A stretch of 48,946 nt of DNA from an uncultured Sediminibacterium sp. (GTDB taxonomy: Bacteria > Bacteroidota > Bacteroidia > Chitinophagales > Chitinophagaceae): the NCBI GenBank assembly GCA_937911175.1, contig CALDSE010000023.1, positions 1 to 48,946 of the forward strand. Reading direction: 5' to 3'. The notes beneath the pieces were generated by a model. That model searched no databases. It saw nothing but the letters and a program-made list of their open reading frames with translations, and was not told where the DNA came from. The position numbers and the translations under genes are program-made. Numbering within the stretch: the first letter of the stretch is position 1; the number at the start of each line of letters is the position of its first letter. Positions 17,026-25,381 of this stretch are shown piece after piece.

Positions 17026-17730
17026 ATGAAATGTAAATTTTGTGTTTCCCTATTGTTCATGGCAAGTTTTTTGATAAGTTGTGCGCAAACAAGCACAAGT
17101 TTATCTCGTGTTTTAAATGCTGCTGCTTATAAAGAAGCCATTAATGCTAAAAATATTCAAGTTTTAGATGTAAGAACCGCTGCAGAATTTAACGGAGGAC
17201 ATATACAAAATTCCTTACAAGCAAATTGGTTAGATAAGAAAGAATTCACGGATAGAACCCAACACTTAGATAAAAATTTGCCCGTATATGTGTATTGTCA
17301 GGTAGGTGCAAGAAGTGCTTCGGCACAAGCTGCATTAGAAGCAAAAGGCTATACAGTGGTTAACTTAGAAGGCGGTTTGAGCAACTGGAAAATGAATGGA
17401 TTTCCTGTAGAAGGAACAGTGAACAAAGCCCAAATGAGCGTTGAGGATTTGAATACAATAACCAGTTCTAATAAAATAGTACTAGTTGAAGTAGGAGGCG
17501 ATTGGTGTCCTCCTTGTAGAAAAATGGTACCAGTACTAGAGGTATTAAATCAAAAACCTGCTGCTCCTTTTTATTTTTTAAGAGTAGATGGAGCTAATGA
17601 TATAGATGTAATGAAATCTCTAAATGCGGAAGGCTTACCTACTTTTATTTTATTTAAAAATGGTAAAGAAACATGGAGACATGAAGGACTGGTAACGGTG
17701 GAAGAATTTAATGCTGCTTTAACTAAATAA
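17026..17730 (+). CDS. Rhodanese-thioredoxin fusion lipoprotein
   Basis: This 234-residue protein joins two redox-sulfur domains behind a lipoprotein signal (lipobox LISC, Cys19). The rhodanese domain covers about 26-128 with the active Cys91 in YCQVGARSA and the substrate loop near LDVRTAAEF. The thioredoxin domain covers about 135-234 with WCPPC (Cys161, Cys164) and the cis-proline LPTF. It is expected to be membrane-anchored facing the periplasm. A role in periplasmic thiol or persulfide handling is inference. It starts 18 nt after the RlpA-like gene and is likely cotranscribed with it. Confidence 0.88.
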   Translation: MKCKFCVSLLFMASFLISCAQTSTSLSRVLNAAAYKEAINAKNIQVLDVRTAAEFNGGHIQNSLQANWLDKKEFTDRTQHLDKNLPVYVYCQVGARSASAQAALEAKGYTVVNLEGGLSNWKMNGFPVEGTVNKAQMSVEDLNTITSSNKIVLVEVGGDWCPPCRKMVPVLEVLNQKPAAPFYFLRVDGANDIDVMKSLNAEGLPTFILFKNGKETWRHEGLVTVEEFNAALTK

Positions 17731-17800
17731 ATTATACTAGTACTATTCCTAGTTTTATATCATTCCTAATTTTTTACATCATTACTAGTTTTGTACTAAT
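17731..17800 (+). repeat. Degenerate 17-19-nt tandem repeats
   Basis: Between the convergent lipoprotein and fmt genes are three to four imperfect tandem units: 17748-17764, 17765-17783 and 17784-17800, with consensus near CCTAGTTTTtTAcATCATT, and a weaker unit at 17731-17747. The stretch is very AT-rich and has no U-tailed hairpin. Its function is unknown; it may act as a weak terminator region. Confidence 0.4.
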
Positions 17801-17818
17801 ATAGATTAATAATAATTT

Positions 17819-18748
17819 TTAATTAGGTTTTCTATAGCCTCTTAAAAAATCGGTAATAGGCATTCTCTTTTTTCCTTCCCATTGAATATCATCAATACCA
17901 ATGTAGCCGTTGCTACAAGCTATTTTTGCAAATGTTTTTCCATCGGTAATAAAGCTTCCTGCTTTTTCTGCGGCAGGCGTATCAATGATATGTGTAGTAA
18001 ATAGCTTCACCATTTTTCCCTCTATTTTGGTAATGGCCCCTGGAAATGGCGCCAACCCTCTAATTAAATTATGAATTTTCACTGCAGGTTGCTCCCAATT
18101 AATTTCACAGTCAGTTGTAAATATCTTAGGTGCATGTTTTAGTTCAACACTTATTTCCGATTGCGCTTTCGCTTGAATGGAATTATTATTTAGCCCTTCA
18201 ATTGTTTTTACGAGCAATGCAGCGCCCACTTCTTTCATGGTATCGTGCAATTCACCTGCAGTCATATTGGCGCTAATATCAATAGGTGCTTGTAATAATA
18301 TATTACCTGTATCAATAGCATGTTGTAATTGAAAAGTAGTGACACCTGTTTGTTTTTCTCCATTTATAATGGCCCAATTAATGGGAGCAGCTCCTCTATA
18401 TTGAGGAAGTAAAGAGCCATGCACATTTAAAGTACCCATGGGAGGAAAAGACCATATAATTTCCGGCAGCATTCTAAAAGCCACCACCACTTGTAGGTCG
18501 GGCTGAAGCGTTTTAAGGGCCTCGAAAAATTCGGGTGATTTTAGTTTTTCTGGTTGCAGCACCGGTATATTATTTTCAATAGCAAATTGTTTGACCGCAC
18601 TTTGTTGAAGCTGCATACCTCTACCGCCAGGTTTATCCGGAGCCGTGACAACCGCTACCACATTCATTTTAGCCGCTAATAAGGCGCTTAAAGAAGCCAC
18701 TGCAAAAGCAGGGGTACCCATAAAAATAATCCTAGGTTTTCTATCCAT
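17819..18748 (-). CDS. fmt: Methionyl-tRNA formyltransferase
   Basis: Fmt formylates initiator Met-tRNA with 10-formyltetrahydrofolate. The 309-residue protein has the formyltransferase domain with IIFMGTPAFA at the N-terminus, NVHGSLLPQYRGAAPI with the catalytic His, and the Asp-containing HAIDTGNIL, followed by the C-terminal tRNA-binding OB domain (INWEQPAVKIHNLIRGLAPFPGA). The promoter box at 18753-18760 lies only 4 nt from the ATG, so the mRNA may be leaderless. Confidence 0.96.
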   Translation of the reverse strand: MDRKPRIIFMGTPAFAVASLSALLAAKMNVVAVVTAPDKPGGRGMQLQQSAVKQFAIENNIPVLQPEKLKSPEFFEALKTLQPDLQVVVAFRMLPEIIWSFPPMGTLNVHGSLLPQYRGAAPINWAIINGEKQTGVTTFQLQHAIDTGNILLQAPIDISANMTAGELHDTMKEVGAALLVKTIEGLNNNSIQAKAQSEISVELKHAPKIFTTDCEINWEQPAVKIHNLIRGLAPFPGAITKIEGKMVKLFTTHIIDTPAAEKAGSFITDGKTFAKIACSNGYIGIDDIQWEGKKRMPITDFLRGYRKPN

Positions 18749-18752
18749 TATG

Positions 18753-18760
18753 CAAAGTTA
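18753..18760 (-). promoter_or_regulatory. Promoter box of fmt
   Basis: TAACTTTG on the minus strand is an exact TAnnTTTG match and lies 4 nt before the fmt ATG. No clear TTG is seen at the -33 position. It faces the fkp promoter box at 18781-18788 in the divergent intergenic region. Confidence 0.5.
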
Positions 18761-18780
18761 GTTTATCTGCCATAATTATG

Positions 18781-18788
18781 TACTTTTG
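18781..18788 (+). promoter_or_regulatory. Promoter box of the FKBP gene
   Basis: TACTTTTG is an exact match to TAnnTTTG and lies 38 nt before the start codon. The -33 element is weak (TTTA at 18762). Confidence 0.5.
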
Positions 18789-18826
18789 CCCTTTGCACCC
18801 TAGGTGCCTTACTAAAAATAAACAAT

Positions 18827-19279
18827 ATGCAACAAGTAAAAAATGGGGATACCATTCAAGTGCATTATCACGGTACTTTAACTAGTGGTGAGACATTTGA
18901 CTCTTCAGAAGGAAGAGCTCCTTTGGAATTCGAAGTGGGTAAAGGAATGGTTATTCCTGGTTTCGATAGCGGCGTTTTAGGTATGACAGTGGGCGAGAAA
19001 AAAACAATCAATATTCCATTTATGGAAGCCTATGGTCCTAAACAACCTGACATGATTGTTGAATTTCCTAAAACACAATTTCCTGCAGACTTAAATCCAA
19101 CAGTAGGAATGGCTTTAACAATGAATAATGGTCAAGGACAACAGTTTCAAGTAATCGTGGTAGAAGTAAAAGAAGAAGTAGTGGTATTAGATGCCAATCA
19201 TTCTTTAGCTGGCCAAGACTTAACCTTTGCTTTAGAATTGGTGAAAATCGATTCTCCATCAACAATTATTATGCCTTAA
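18827..19279 (+). CDS. FKBP-type peptidyl-prolyl isomerase, SlyD-like
   Basis: This 150-residue protein catalyses cis-trans isomerisation of X-Pro bonds. It begins MQQVKNGDTIQVHYHGTLT and shows the SlyD-type order: DSSEGRAPLEFEVGKG, VIPGFDSGVLGMTVGEKKT, the inserted chaperone flap (about residues 70-125), and DANHSLAGQDLTFALELV near the end. Unlike E. coli SlyD it lacks the His/Cys-rich metal-binding tail, and there is no signal peptide. It is monocistronic with a terminator. Confidence 0.92.
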   Translation: MQQVKNGDTIQVHYHGTLTSGETFDSSEGRAPLEFEVGKGMVIPGFDSGVLGMTVGEKKTINIPFMEAYGPKQPDMIVEFPKTQFPADLNPTVGMALTMNNGQGQQFQVIVVEVKEEVVVLDANHSLAGQDLTFALELVKIDSPSTIIMP

Positions 19280-19297
19280 AAGGTTTTATAATTTCTA

Positions 19298-19338
19298 TAA
19301 AATGTCCCGCGTCTTACCAAGGTGTCGGGACATTTTTA
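19298..19338 (+). terminator. Intrinsic terminator after the FKBP gene
   Basis: The arms aaaatgtcccg and cgggacatttt pair over about 11 bp around a 16-nt loop and are followed by T residues. It separates the FKBP gene from pepT, whose ATG lies only about 12 nt beyond. Confidence 0.8.
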
Positions 19339-19350
19339 TTATCTTTAATT

Positions 19351-20592
19351 ATGACATTAGAATCATTAGAAGTAGCCGATCGTTTATTGAGATATGTACA
19401 AGTAGATACACAGAGCGATCCTTATTCCACCAGTTTCCCCTCTACAGAAAAACAAAAAAATTTATCCAAAATATTGGTCGCTGAATTACAGCAAATGGGC
19501 ATTGAAGATGCTGCCATGGACGAGTATGGTTATGTGATGGCCACTATTGAGCCAACCCATCAAAGAAAAGTACCCATTGTTTGTTTCTGCGCGCATGTAG
19601 ATACAGCGCCCGATTGCAGCGGTACCATGGTTAAACCTATTTTACATAATAACTATAATGGGTCGCCCATTATTTTACCAGATGATCCAACGCAAATCAT
19701 CACCACCGATGCCTATCCTTATTTAAAGAATTTTATAGGTAAGTCAATTATTACGGCCTCTGGAAAAACTTTATTAGGATCCGACGATAAAGCAGGGGTA
19801 GCTATTATTATGGAAATGGCCAGTTATTTAATGAAAAATAAAAATATTGAACACGGTATTATTAAAATTTTATTTACACCTGATGAAGAAGTGGGAAGAG
19901 GTACAGAATATTTAGACATCAAAAAATTAGGAGCCGATTTTGGCTATACATTAGACGGAGGAGAGTTAGCTAGTTTTGAAATGGAAACTTTTAGCGCCGA
20001 TAGTTTAGTGCTAGATATTCAAGGAGTGATTGCACATCCTGGTGCGGCAAAAGGAGTACTTCAAAATGCAATTAAAATTGCTGCAGCTATTCTGGCCGCC
20101 TTACCAAAGAATGAATGGAGCCCTGAACATACAGAAGGGCGCTTAGGATTTATACATCCCAATCATATAGAAGGGGGCGCAGAAACAGCGCGCATAGAAT
20201 TTTTAGTGCGTGACTTTGATACGACTCAATTAAAAATACATGCTGAAAGGTTATACGCCATAGCTCAAAAAGTGATTGCTACAAATACAGACTACTCTAA
20301 AGCCACTGTCACCATGGAAGTTAAGGAGCAATACCGCAATATGAGAGAAGTAATTGATCAGCATCCCCTCATAGTTGAAAAGGCTTTAGCTGCCTATAAA
20401 TTAGTAGGCTTAACGCCTATTGTTACACCCATTAGAGGTGGTACCGATGGGAGTCGTATGAGTTTTATGGGACTGCCCACTCCTAATATATTTACGGGCA
20501 TGCAAGCTATTCATAGCAAGCATGAGTGGGTGGCTGTTTCGGATATGGAAAAATCGGTAGAGGTACTGGTGAAATTGGTGGAAATAATTTAA
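19351..20592 (+). CDS. pepT: Peptidase T (tripeptide aminopeptidase)
   Basis: PepT removes N-terminal residues from tripeptides in the cytoplasm with a two-zinc site. The 413-residue M20 metallopeptidase shows the metal ligands in order: AHVDTAPD, GSDDKAG, the catalytic glutamates in TPDEEVGRG, the Asp in TLDGGE, and the terminal His in IHSKHEWV. Length is normal for PepT. It starts just after a terminator, so it must have a promoter overlapping that region; TATCTTTA at about 19339-19346 is one mismatch from consensus. Confidence 0.95.
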   Translation: MTLESLEVADRLLRYVQVDTQSDPYSTSFPSTEKQKNLSKILVAELQQMGIEDAAMDEYGYVMATIEPTHQRKVPIVCFCAHVDTAPDCSGTMVKPILHNNYNGSPIILPDDPTQIITTDAYPYLKNFIGKSIITASGKTLLGSDDKAGVAIIMEMASYLMKNKNIEHGIIKILFTPDEEVGRGTEYLDIKKLGADFGYTLDGGELASFEMETFSADSLVLDIQGVIAHPGAAKGVLQNAIKIAAAILAALPKNEWSPEHTEGRLGFIHPNHIEGGAETARIEFLVRDFDTTQLKIHAERLYAIAQKVIATNTDYSKATVTMEVKEQYRNMREVIDQHPLIVEKALAAYKLVGLTPIVTPIRGGTDGSRMSFMGLPTPNIFTGMQAIHSKHEWVAVSDMEKSVEVLVKLVEII

Positions 20593-20664
20593 CAAATTGA
20601 TAGTTATTCACATCCATTTATTTTCAAACAAAACGATTTAACTTTAATTTATAAATTTAACGCT

Positions 20665-21315
20665 ATGCTTTTTTTGTTACAAGTTGCTGAAGATAAAATT
20701 TCATTATTGAGTTTATTGCAGAAGGGTGGATGGATTATGTATCCATTGTATTTCCTTTTGGTCATTGCCATTTTTGTTTTTATTGAGCGTGTTTTAGCAA
20801 TTAAAAAAGCAGGCACCATGGATCCTAAATTTATGTTCATCATCAAGGATCATATTTTATCTGGAAATATAGATGCTGCAAAGTCTATGGCTAAAAATGC
20901 AGACAATCCAGTAGCGAAGATGATTGAAAAAGGCATTATGAGAATTGGTAAACCTATTGAGTCGGTTGAAAAAAGTATGGAGAATGTAGGTAAGTTAGAA
21001 ATGTATTCTATGGAGCGTAATTTAAATATTTTGTCTTTGATAGCAGGTATTGCGCCTATGTTTGGTTTTCTTGGAACCATTGTAGGTATGGTACAATTAT
21101 TTTATGGTATTGCTTCTACTGGAGAATATACTTTAAATACAATTGCTGGCGGTATCTATACTAAAATGATTACTTCAGCCACTGGTTTAATCATTGGACT
21201 TATTGCCTATGTGGGCCATAACTATTTATCAACTCAAATAGATAAGGCAGCGAATAAAATGGAAACAGCTAGCGCTGATTTTTTAGATATTTTACAAGAA
21301 ACCACACATTCTTAA
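20665..21315 (+). CDS. ExbB/TolQ-type proton channel subunit
   Basis: This 216-residue inner-membrane protein belongs to the MotA/TolQ/ExbB family, which with ExbD uses the proton gradient to power TonB or Tol. Three membrane segments are visible: GWIMYPLYFLLVIAIFVFIE near residues 23-42, LNILSLIAGIAPMFGFLGTIVGM near 115-137 with the conserved GFLGTVxGM-type motif, and TSATGLIIGLIAYVGHNYL near 170-188. It starts 3 nt before exbD. No tonB or pal gene is alongside, so TonB and Tol functions cannot be told apart. Confidence 0.9.
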   Translation: MLFLLQVAEDKISLLSLLQKGGWIMYPLYFLLVIAIFVFIERVLAIKKAGTMDPKFMFIIKDHILSGNIDAAKSMAKNADNPVAKMIEKGIMRIGKPIESVEKSMENVGKLEMYSMERNLNILSLIAGIAPMFGFLGTIVGMVQLFYGIASTGEYTLNTIAGGIYTKMITSATGLIIGLIAYVGHNYLSTQIDKAANKMETASADFLDILQETTHS

Positions 21316-21318
21316 TCT

Positions 21319-21717
21319 ATGAACTTAAGAAAGCGATTAAGAAATTCTCCAGAAGTGCATACAGGTGCCTTAAATGATATATTATTTATATTATTATTAT
21401 TCTTTTTAATAGTATCTACTTTAGCGAACCCTAATGTTATTAAGGTTTCTAATCCAAAGGCTTCAAGTGATACCAAGGCGAAACAAACGGTAGTGGTCAC
21501 CATAGATAAAGAACAAAAACTTTTCATAGGTTCTACCGCTGTTACTTTGGAGGCCTTGCCTAATGAATTAAAATTATTTTTAGCCAAAGAAACCGATAAG
21601 CCTTCTGTGGTTATTAACGGCGACAGCGTTGCCAATTTAGGCGTTACTATTCAGGTAATGCAAATTATAAAGTCTTTAGGCGCGACACCCGTTGTTGCGG
21701 TGAATCCAGCGCATTAA
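21319..21717 (+). CDS. ExbD/TolR-type proton channel subunit
   Basis: This 132-residue protein has one N-terminal membrane segment (DILFILLLFFLIVSTL, about 20-35) with the proton-carrying aspartate at residue 20 (LNDILFIL), followed by a periplasmic domain ending in the family's GDSVANLGVTIQVMQIIKSLG. It pairs with the preceding ExbB-type gene, with a gap of 3 nt, and would form the stator of a TonB or Tol complex. Confidence 0.9.
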   Translation: MNLRKRLRNSPEVHTGALNDILFILLLFFLIVSTLANPNVIKVSNPKASSDTKAKQTVVVTIDKEQKLFIGSTAVTLEALPNELKLFLAKETDKPSVVINGDSVANLGVTIQVMQIIKSLGATPVVAVNPAH

Positions 21718-21743
21718 ATTATTTGTAATTCTTTAATTAAATA

Positions 21744-21760
21744 ATACTAGTAATTAGTAT
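21744..21760 (+). repeat. Short AT-rich palindrome between convergent genes
   Basis: The arms atacta and tagtat are exact complements with a 5-nt loop, lying midway between the ends of exbD and prmC. It has no T run, so a terminator role is doubtful. Confidence 0.3.
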
Positions 21761-21785
21761 AGTAATCATTCCATAAGTTCATTGC

Positions 21786-22649
21786 TTATTTCAAGCTCGC
21801 TCTTATCATTCTGTTTTTTCCAAAACTATCCTGTCTTAATTCAGCGTGGTAATTCAATTCATCTAATAAAGCCAGAATGGCTTTTCCCTGATCATAATGT
21901 ATTTCAAAAAATAGCTGTCCATTTTTAGATAAATTTTGCTTTCCTATTTTGGCAATGGCTTTATAATAAATAAGCGGGTCCTCGTTCGAAACAAATAAAG
22001 CAATCGATGGTTCAAAGTTGAGCACTTGCTCTTGCATATCTTTTTTCTCTCTTAGTGGAATATAAGGGGGGTTGCTTACCATAATATCATAACTAGTATC
22101 AAGTGCTGCTGTATTTAAAATATCTTCTTCCATCCATTCTATAGTGGCGTTTAAATTTTTAGCATTCATTTGAGCCACCCCTAAAGCATCCTTACTTATA
22201 TCTAATCCTGTGAGTGTGCAATTAGGTAGGGCCAATTTTAAGGCAATGGGAATACAGCCTGAGCCTGTACCTATATCTAAAATAGATAAAGGTTTATTCA
22301 TAATACTTGCATAAGAAATAATCCATTCTACTAGTTCTTCGGTTTCGGGCCTGGGTATTAAAACATTTTCATTCACCATTAATTCATTACCCATGAACCA
22401 AGCCTTTCCTAATATATATTGAATGGGTTTACCAGCTAGTAATTGCTGGGCGTAATTTTCTAATACTGTTTGCTGCTCCTTAGTTAATTCAGTGTTTACA
22501 TTTACAATTTGTTGCATCCTATTCCATCCAGTAACTGCTTCAATAAGCATGCCTATTAAACTAGTCAATTCGACTGCATCAATTTTAGAAGACAGCGTTT
22601 GTTTTAGGAATACTTTAATTTCTTGTAAACTCATACCAGCATTTTTCAA
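21786..22649 (-). CDS. prmC: Peptide chain release factor N5-glutamine methyltransferase
   Basis: PrmC methylates the glutamine of the GGQ motif of release factors RF1 and RF2. The 287-residue protein has an N-terminal helical domain (to about 85), then IPRPETEELV, the SAM motif ILDIGTGSGCI and the catalytic NPPYIP. An alternative start at MSLQEIKV (22634) is equally likely. It is 5 nt downstream of the hydroxyacyl-CoA dehydrogenase gene and is the last gene of that run. Confidence 0.94.
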   Translation of the reverse strand: MKNAGMSLQEIKVFLKQTLSSKIDAVELTSLIGMLIEAVTGWNRMQQIVNVNTELTKEQQTVLENYAQQLLAGKPIQYILGKAWFMGNELMVNENVLIPRPETEELVEWIISYASIMNKPLSILDIGTGSGCIPIALKLALPNCTLTGLDISKDALGVAQMNAKNLNATIEWMEEDILNTAALDTSYDIMVSNPPYIPLREKKDMQEQVLNFEPSIALFVSNEDPLIYYKAIAKIGKQNLSKNGQLFFEIHYDQGKAILALLDELNYHAELRQDSFGKNRMIRASLK

Positions 22650-22654
22650 TTGGC

Positions 22655-23500
22655 TTAATATTTATAAAACCCTTCTCCTGTTTTTACACCTAATTTTCCT
22701 TCTTCCACCATCTTCACTAATAATGGGCAAGGTGCATATTTGGCATTATTAAAACCTTCTTCCATAATAATCATAATATTCTTACAAACATCTAAGCCAA
22801 TATAGTCGGCCAATTGCAAGGGTCCCATAGGGTGGGCCATTCCCAATTTCATAATTTGATCAATGGTAGCTGCATCACTAATGCCTTCCGAAAATGCATG
22901 AATAGCTTCGTTAATCATGGGCATTAAAATTCTATTAGCGATAAAGCCAGGCGCATCTTTTACTACGCAAGGAATTTTATCAATGGTTTTAGTTAATGCC
23001 ACAATAGTATCAGTAACTGCTATTGCAGTAGCTTCTCCATTAATAATTTCTACTAGTTTCATAATGGGCACTGGGTTCATAAAATGCATACCAATAACTA
23101 GTGATGGTCTCTTGGTCACTGCCGCTAATTGGCCAATAGAAATTGAAGAAGTATTAGTGGCGAGTATACAATCAGGCTTTGCGTATGCATCCAAACTGGC
23201 GAATATCTTTTTTTTAATATCACTATTTTCAGTAGCTGCTTCAATGACTAAGTCGGCATTTGCAACGCCATGTTCAATAGAGGTTGAAGTTTGAATATTA
23301 GCAAGGGTAATTGCTTTGTCTTCAGCAGATATTATTTGTTTGGCAATTTGTCTATCTAAATTTTTTCCAATAGTCGCTATTGCTTTTTCTAAAGCGCTTG
23401 CTTGTGCATCAATTAATTGAACCTTACATCCTTTTTGTGCAAATACATGCGCAATACCATTGCCCATGGTGCCTGCACCAATGACTGCAATATTTTCCAT
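22655..23500 (-). CDS. 3-hydroxybutyryl-CoA dehydrogenase
   Basis: This 281-residue protein oxidises or forms 3-hydroxyacyl-CoA with NAD(H). The N-terminal Rossmann motif GAGTMGNGIAHVFAQKG is intact, HFMNPVPIMKLVEII carries the catalytic His, and the C-terminal helical domain ends GLDVCKNIMIIMEEGF and GEGFYKY. It is the short, stand-alone type without an enoyl-CoA hydratase domain and may serve butyrate-type or beta-oxidation steps; direction is not predictable. It lies in a minus-strand run with prmC and the exported protein upstream. Confidence 0.93.
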   Translation of the reverse strand: MENIAVIGAGTMGNGIAHVFAQKGCKVQLIDAQASALEKAIATIGKNLDRQIAKQIISAEDKAITLANIQTSTSIEHGVANADLVIEAATENSDIKKKIFASLDAYAKPDCILATNTSSISIGQLAAVTKRPSLVIGMHFMNPVPIMKLVEIINGEATAIAVTDTIVALTKTIDKIPCVVKDAPGFIANRILMPMINEAIHAFSEGISDAATIDQIMKLGMAHPMGPLQLADYIGLDVCKNIMIIMEEGFNNAKYAPCPLLVKMVEEGKLGVKTGEGFYKY

Positions 23501-23506
23501 AAGAAA

Positions 23507-24154
23507 CTATTTTTTAGATTTGTAATCTCCCCTTTTCCACGAATTGATAAAACTGCGCCAAGCGCTTGGATTTAATATATTCATAGGAGGCAATTGCCCT
23601 GAGTAATAATATTTAGTAGCTTGTTGTGTTAAGGAAGCACCAACGGCTTCTCTGCCATCAAATGGCAAACTAGAGAGGATAACTCTTTTCTGACTCATAC
23701 TTGTATTTTTTCTAGCGGTCTCATACAAGTCGTCATCTACTTTTGCGTTCACAAAATCTCTTTCAAACTGCGCACGCGAAGGTCTTGCTCTTAAAATAGT
23801 GGCGGGTAAAAAATTTGTATCATTCACCATTAACTGAATCACACTATATTGATTGCCTTCCAATTTTGTTGGAATTAAGATGGTTCTATTTTTAAAGCCC
23901 ACACAAGAAAAGGTAATAGTCTCGCCTTTATTCACCGCAATTGAAAAAACACCATCGTTATTGGTAATAGTTCCACGGCCCTTTTTATCCACTAAGACAC
24001 TTGCAAAAGGAATAGCCCTTAAGCTATCTGCAGTCATAATAACACCATATAATTGAATCACAGAATCGCGGTAAATATCGACCGTTTGAGCAGAGGCTTT
24101 CTGGCCTATAAAGCTGGCAAGGGTAATTGCTGTGATAAATAATGTCTTTCTCAT
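23507..24154 (-). CDS. Exported protein with carboxypeptidase-regulatory-like domain
   Basis: This 215-residue protein has a signal peptide (MRKTLFITAITLASFIGQKASAQ) and one beta-sandwich domain of the CarboxypepD_reg-like type at about residues 33-112: GVIMTADSLRAIPFASVLVD, GTITNNDGVFSIAV and FSCVGFKNRTI. This domain is common at the N-terminus of SusC/TonB receptors but here stands alone with a basic C-terminal part. Its role is unknown; surface or periplasmic location is likely. A TAAATTTG box precedes it by 7 nt. Confidence 0.8.
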   Translation of the reverse strand: MRKTLFITAITLASFIGQKASAQTVDIYRDSVIQLYGVIMTADSLRAIPFASVLVDKKGRGTITNNDGVFSIAVNKGETITFSCVGFKNRTILIPTKLEGNQYSVIQLMVNDTNFLPATILRARPSRAQFERDFVNAKVDDDLYETARKNTSMSQKRVILSSLPFDGREAVGASLTQQATKYYYSGQLPPMNILNPSAWRSFINSWKRGDYKSKK

Positions 24155-24161
24155 GTAGGTA

Positions 24162-24169
24162 CAAATTTA
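24162..24169 (-). promoter_or_regulatory. Promoter box of the exported-protein/hbd/prmC run
   Basis: TAAATTTG on the minus strand matches TAnnTTTG exactly and lies 7 nt from the ATG, which implies a leader of only a few bases. No clear -33 element is seen. Confidence 0.4.
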
Positions 24170-24246
24170 AGCCTCAATCTTTAAATAATCGAACAGAATT
24201 TTGAATATTCTGCCTCTTAAAACAGCAAAATAAGTCTAATGAGCGT

Positions 24247-24254
24247 TAACTTTG
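24247..24254 (+). promoter_or_regulatory. Promoter box of mrp-cmk
   Basis: TAACTTTG matches TAnnTTTG exactly and lies 34 nt before the mrp start codon. The -33 element is not obvious. Confidence 0.45.
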
Positions 24255-24288
24255 CAGCGATCTAATTTTTTTAACAAAAACTTCCAAA

Positions 24289-25380
24289 ATGACTAGCGCG
24301 GATATATTAAAAGCCTTAAGTAATGTGCAGGAACCGGATTTGGGCAAGGACTTGGTCACTTTAAATATGATTAAAGACCTCCAAGTAGACGGAGATAAGG
24401 TAAGCTTTACCATTGTGCTCACAACGCCCGCCTGTCCAATGAAGGATTTAATGAAAAATGCCTGTGAAAATGCCATCAAATTATTAGTGAATAAGGCAGC
24501 CATTATTGAAGTAAATTTTACTTCTAATACTACTAGTTTAAGAAAAGATGAAAAGAAGGTTTTAGGGCAAGTTAAAAATATTATTGCGGTGGTAAGTGGA
24601 AAGGGAGGCGTGGGTAAAAGTACGGTTTCTGCTAACCTTGCATTAGCCTTAGCAGAAGGTGGTGCTAAAGTGGGTTTAATGGACGCCGATATTTATGGTC
24701 CAAGTGTTCCTATTATGTTTGGTGTAAGAGGGCAAAGACCTATGATGAAAGATGGAGATGGAAATGGAATTATAATTCCTTTAGAAAAATATGGTATTAA
24801 ATTAATGAGTATTGGATTACTAGTAGACGAAAAAGATGCAGTGGTTTGGAGAGGTCCAATGGCCAGTAGTGCTATTCGTCAATTCATAACCGATGTAGAT
24901 TGGGGAGAGCTTGATTATTTAGTCATTGATATGCCACCAGGCACTGGCGATATTCATTTAACGGTTATGCAAACTGTTCCTGTTACAGGTGTGGTTATAG
25001 TGACTACGCCTCAAACAGTAGCACTAGCCGATGCTAAAAAAGCAATTGCTATGTTTGGTCAGGCCAATGTGAAAGTGCCCATTATTGGTTTAATTGAAAA
25101 CATGTCTTATTTCACGCCTGCTGAATTGCCGAACAATAAATATTATTTATTTGGTAAGCAAGGCGGACAAAATTTAGCCACAGAATATGATCTTGCATTT
25201 CTAGGAGAAATTCCTTTAGTGCAATCGATTAGAGAAGGTGGTGATGCGGGTGTGCCTGCCATGGTAGGAGAAGAAGAAATTTCTAAAGCTGCTTTAAGAG
25301 GGGTGGTATCCAATGCAGTGCGTCAAATAGCGATTAGAAATGCGAATCTTCCTAGAACAGAAACGATATCAGTTGCTTAA
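24289..25380 (+). CDS. Mrp/ApbC-family iron-sulfur cluster carrier ATPase
   Basis: Members of this family bind and transfer [4Fe-4S] clusters to apo-proteins. The 363-residue protein has an N-terminal MIP18/DUF59 domain (1-85, with TTPACPM and Cys49), a deviant Walker A GKGGVGKST (104-112), and IDMPPGTGDIH. The C-terminal CxxC that bridges the cluster in E. coli Mrp and Nbp35 is not present; the site reads NMSYFTPAELPNNKYY instead. Cluster binding by the usual pair of cysteines is therefore unlikely in this form. cmk follows with 1 nt between stop and ATG. Confidence 0.9.
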   Translation: MTSADILKALSNVQEPDLGKDLVTLNMIKDLQVDGDKVSFTIVLTTPACPMKDLMKNACENAIKLLVNKAAIIEVNFTSNTTSLRKDEKKVLGQVKNIIAVVSGKGGVGKSTVSANLALALAEGGAKVGLMDADIYGPSVPIMFGVRGQRPMMKDGDGNGIIIPLEKYGIKLMSIGLLVDEKDAVVWRGPMASSAIRQFITDVDWGELDYLVIDMPPGTGDIHLTVMQTVPVTGVVIVTTPQTVALADAKKAIAMFGQANVKVPIIGLIENMSYFTPAELPNNKYYLFGKQGGQNLATEYDLAFLGEIPLVQSIREGGDAGVPAMVGEEEISKAALRGVVSNAVRQIAIRNANLPRTETISVA

Positions 25381-25381
25381 T

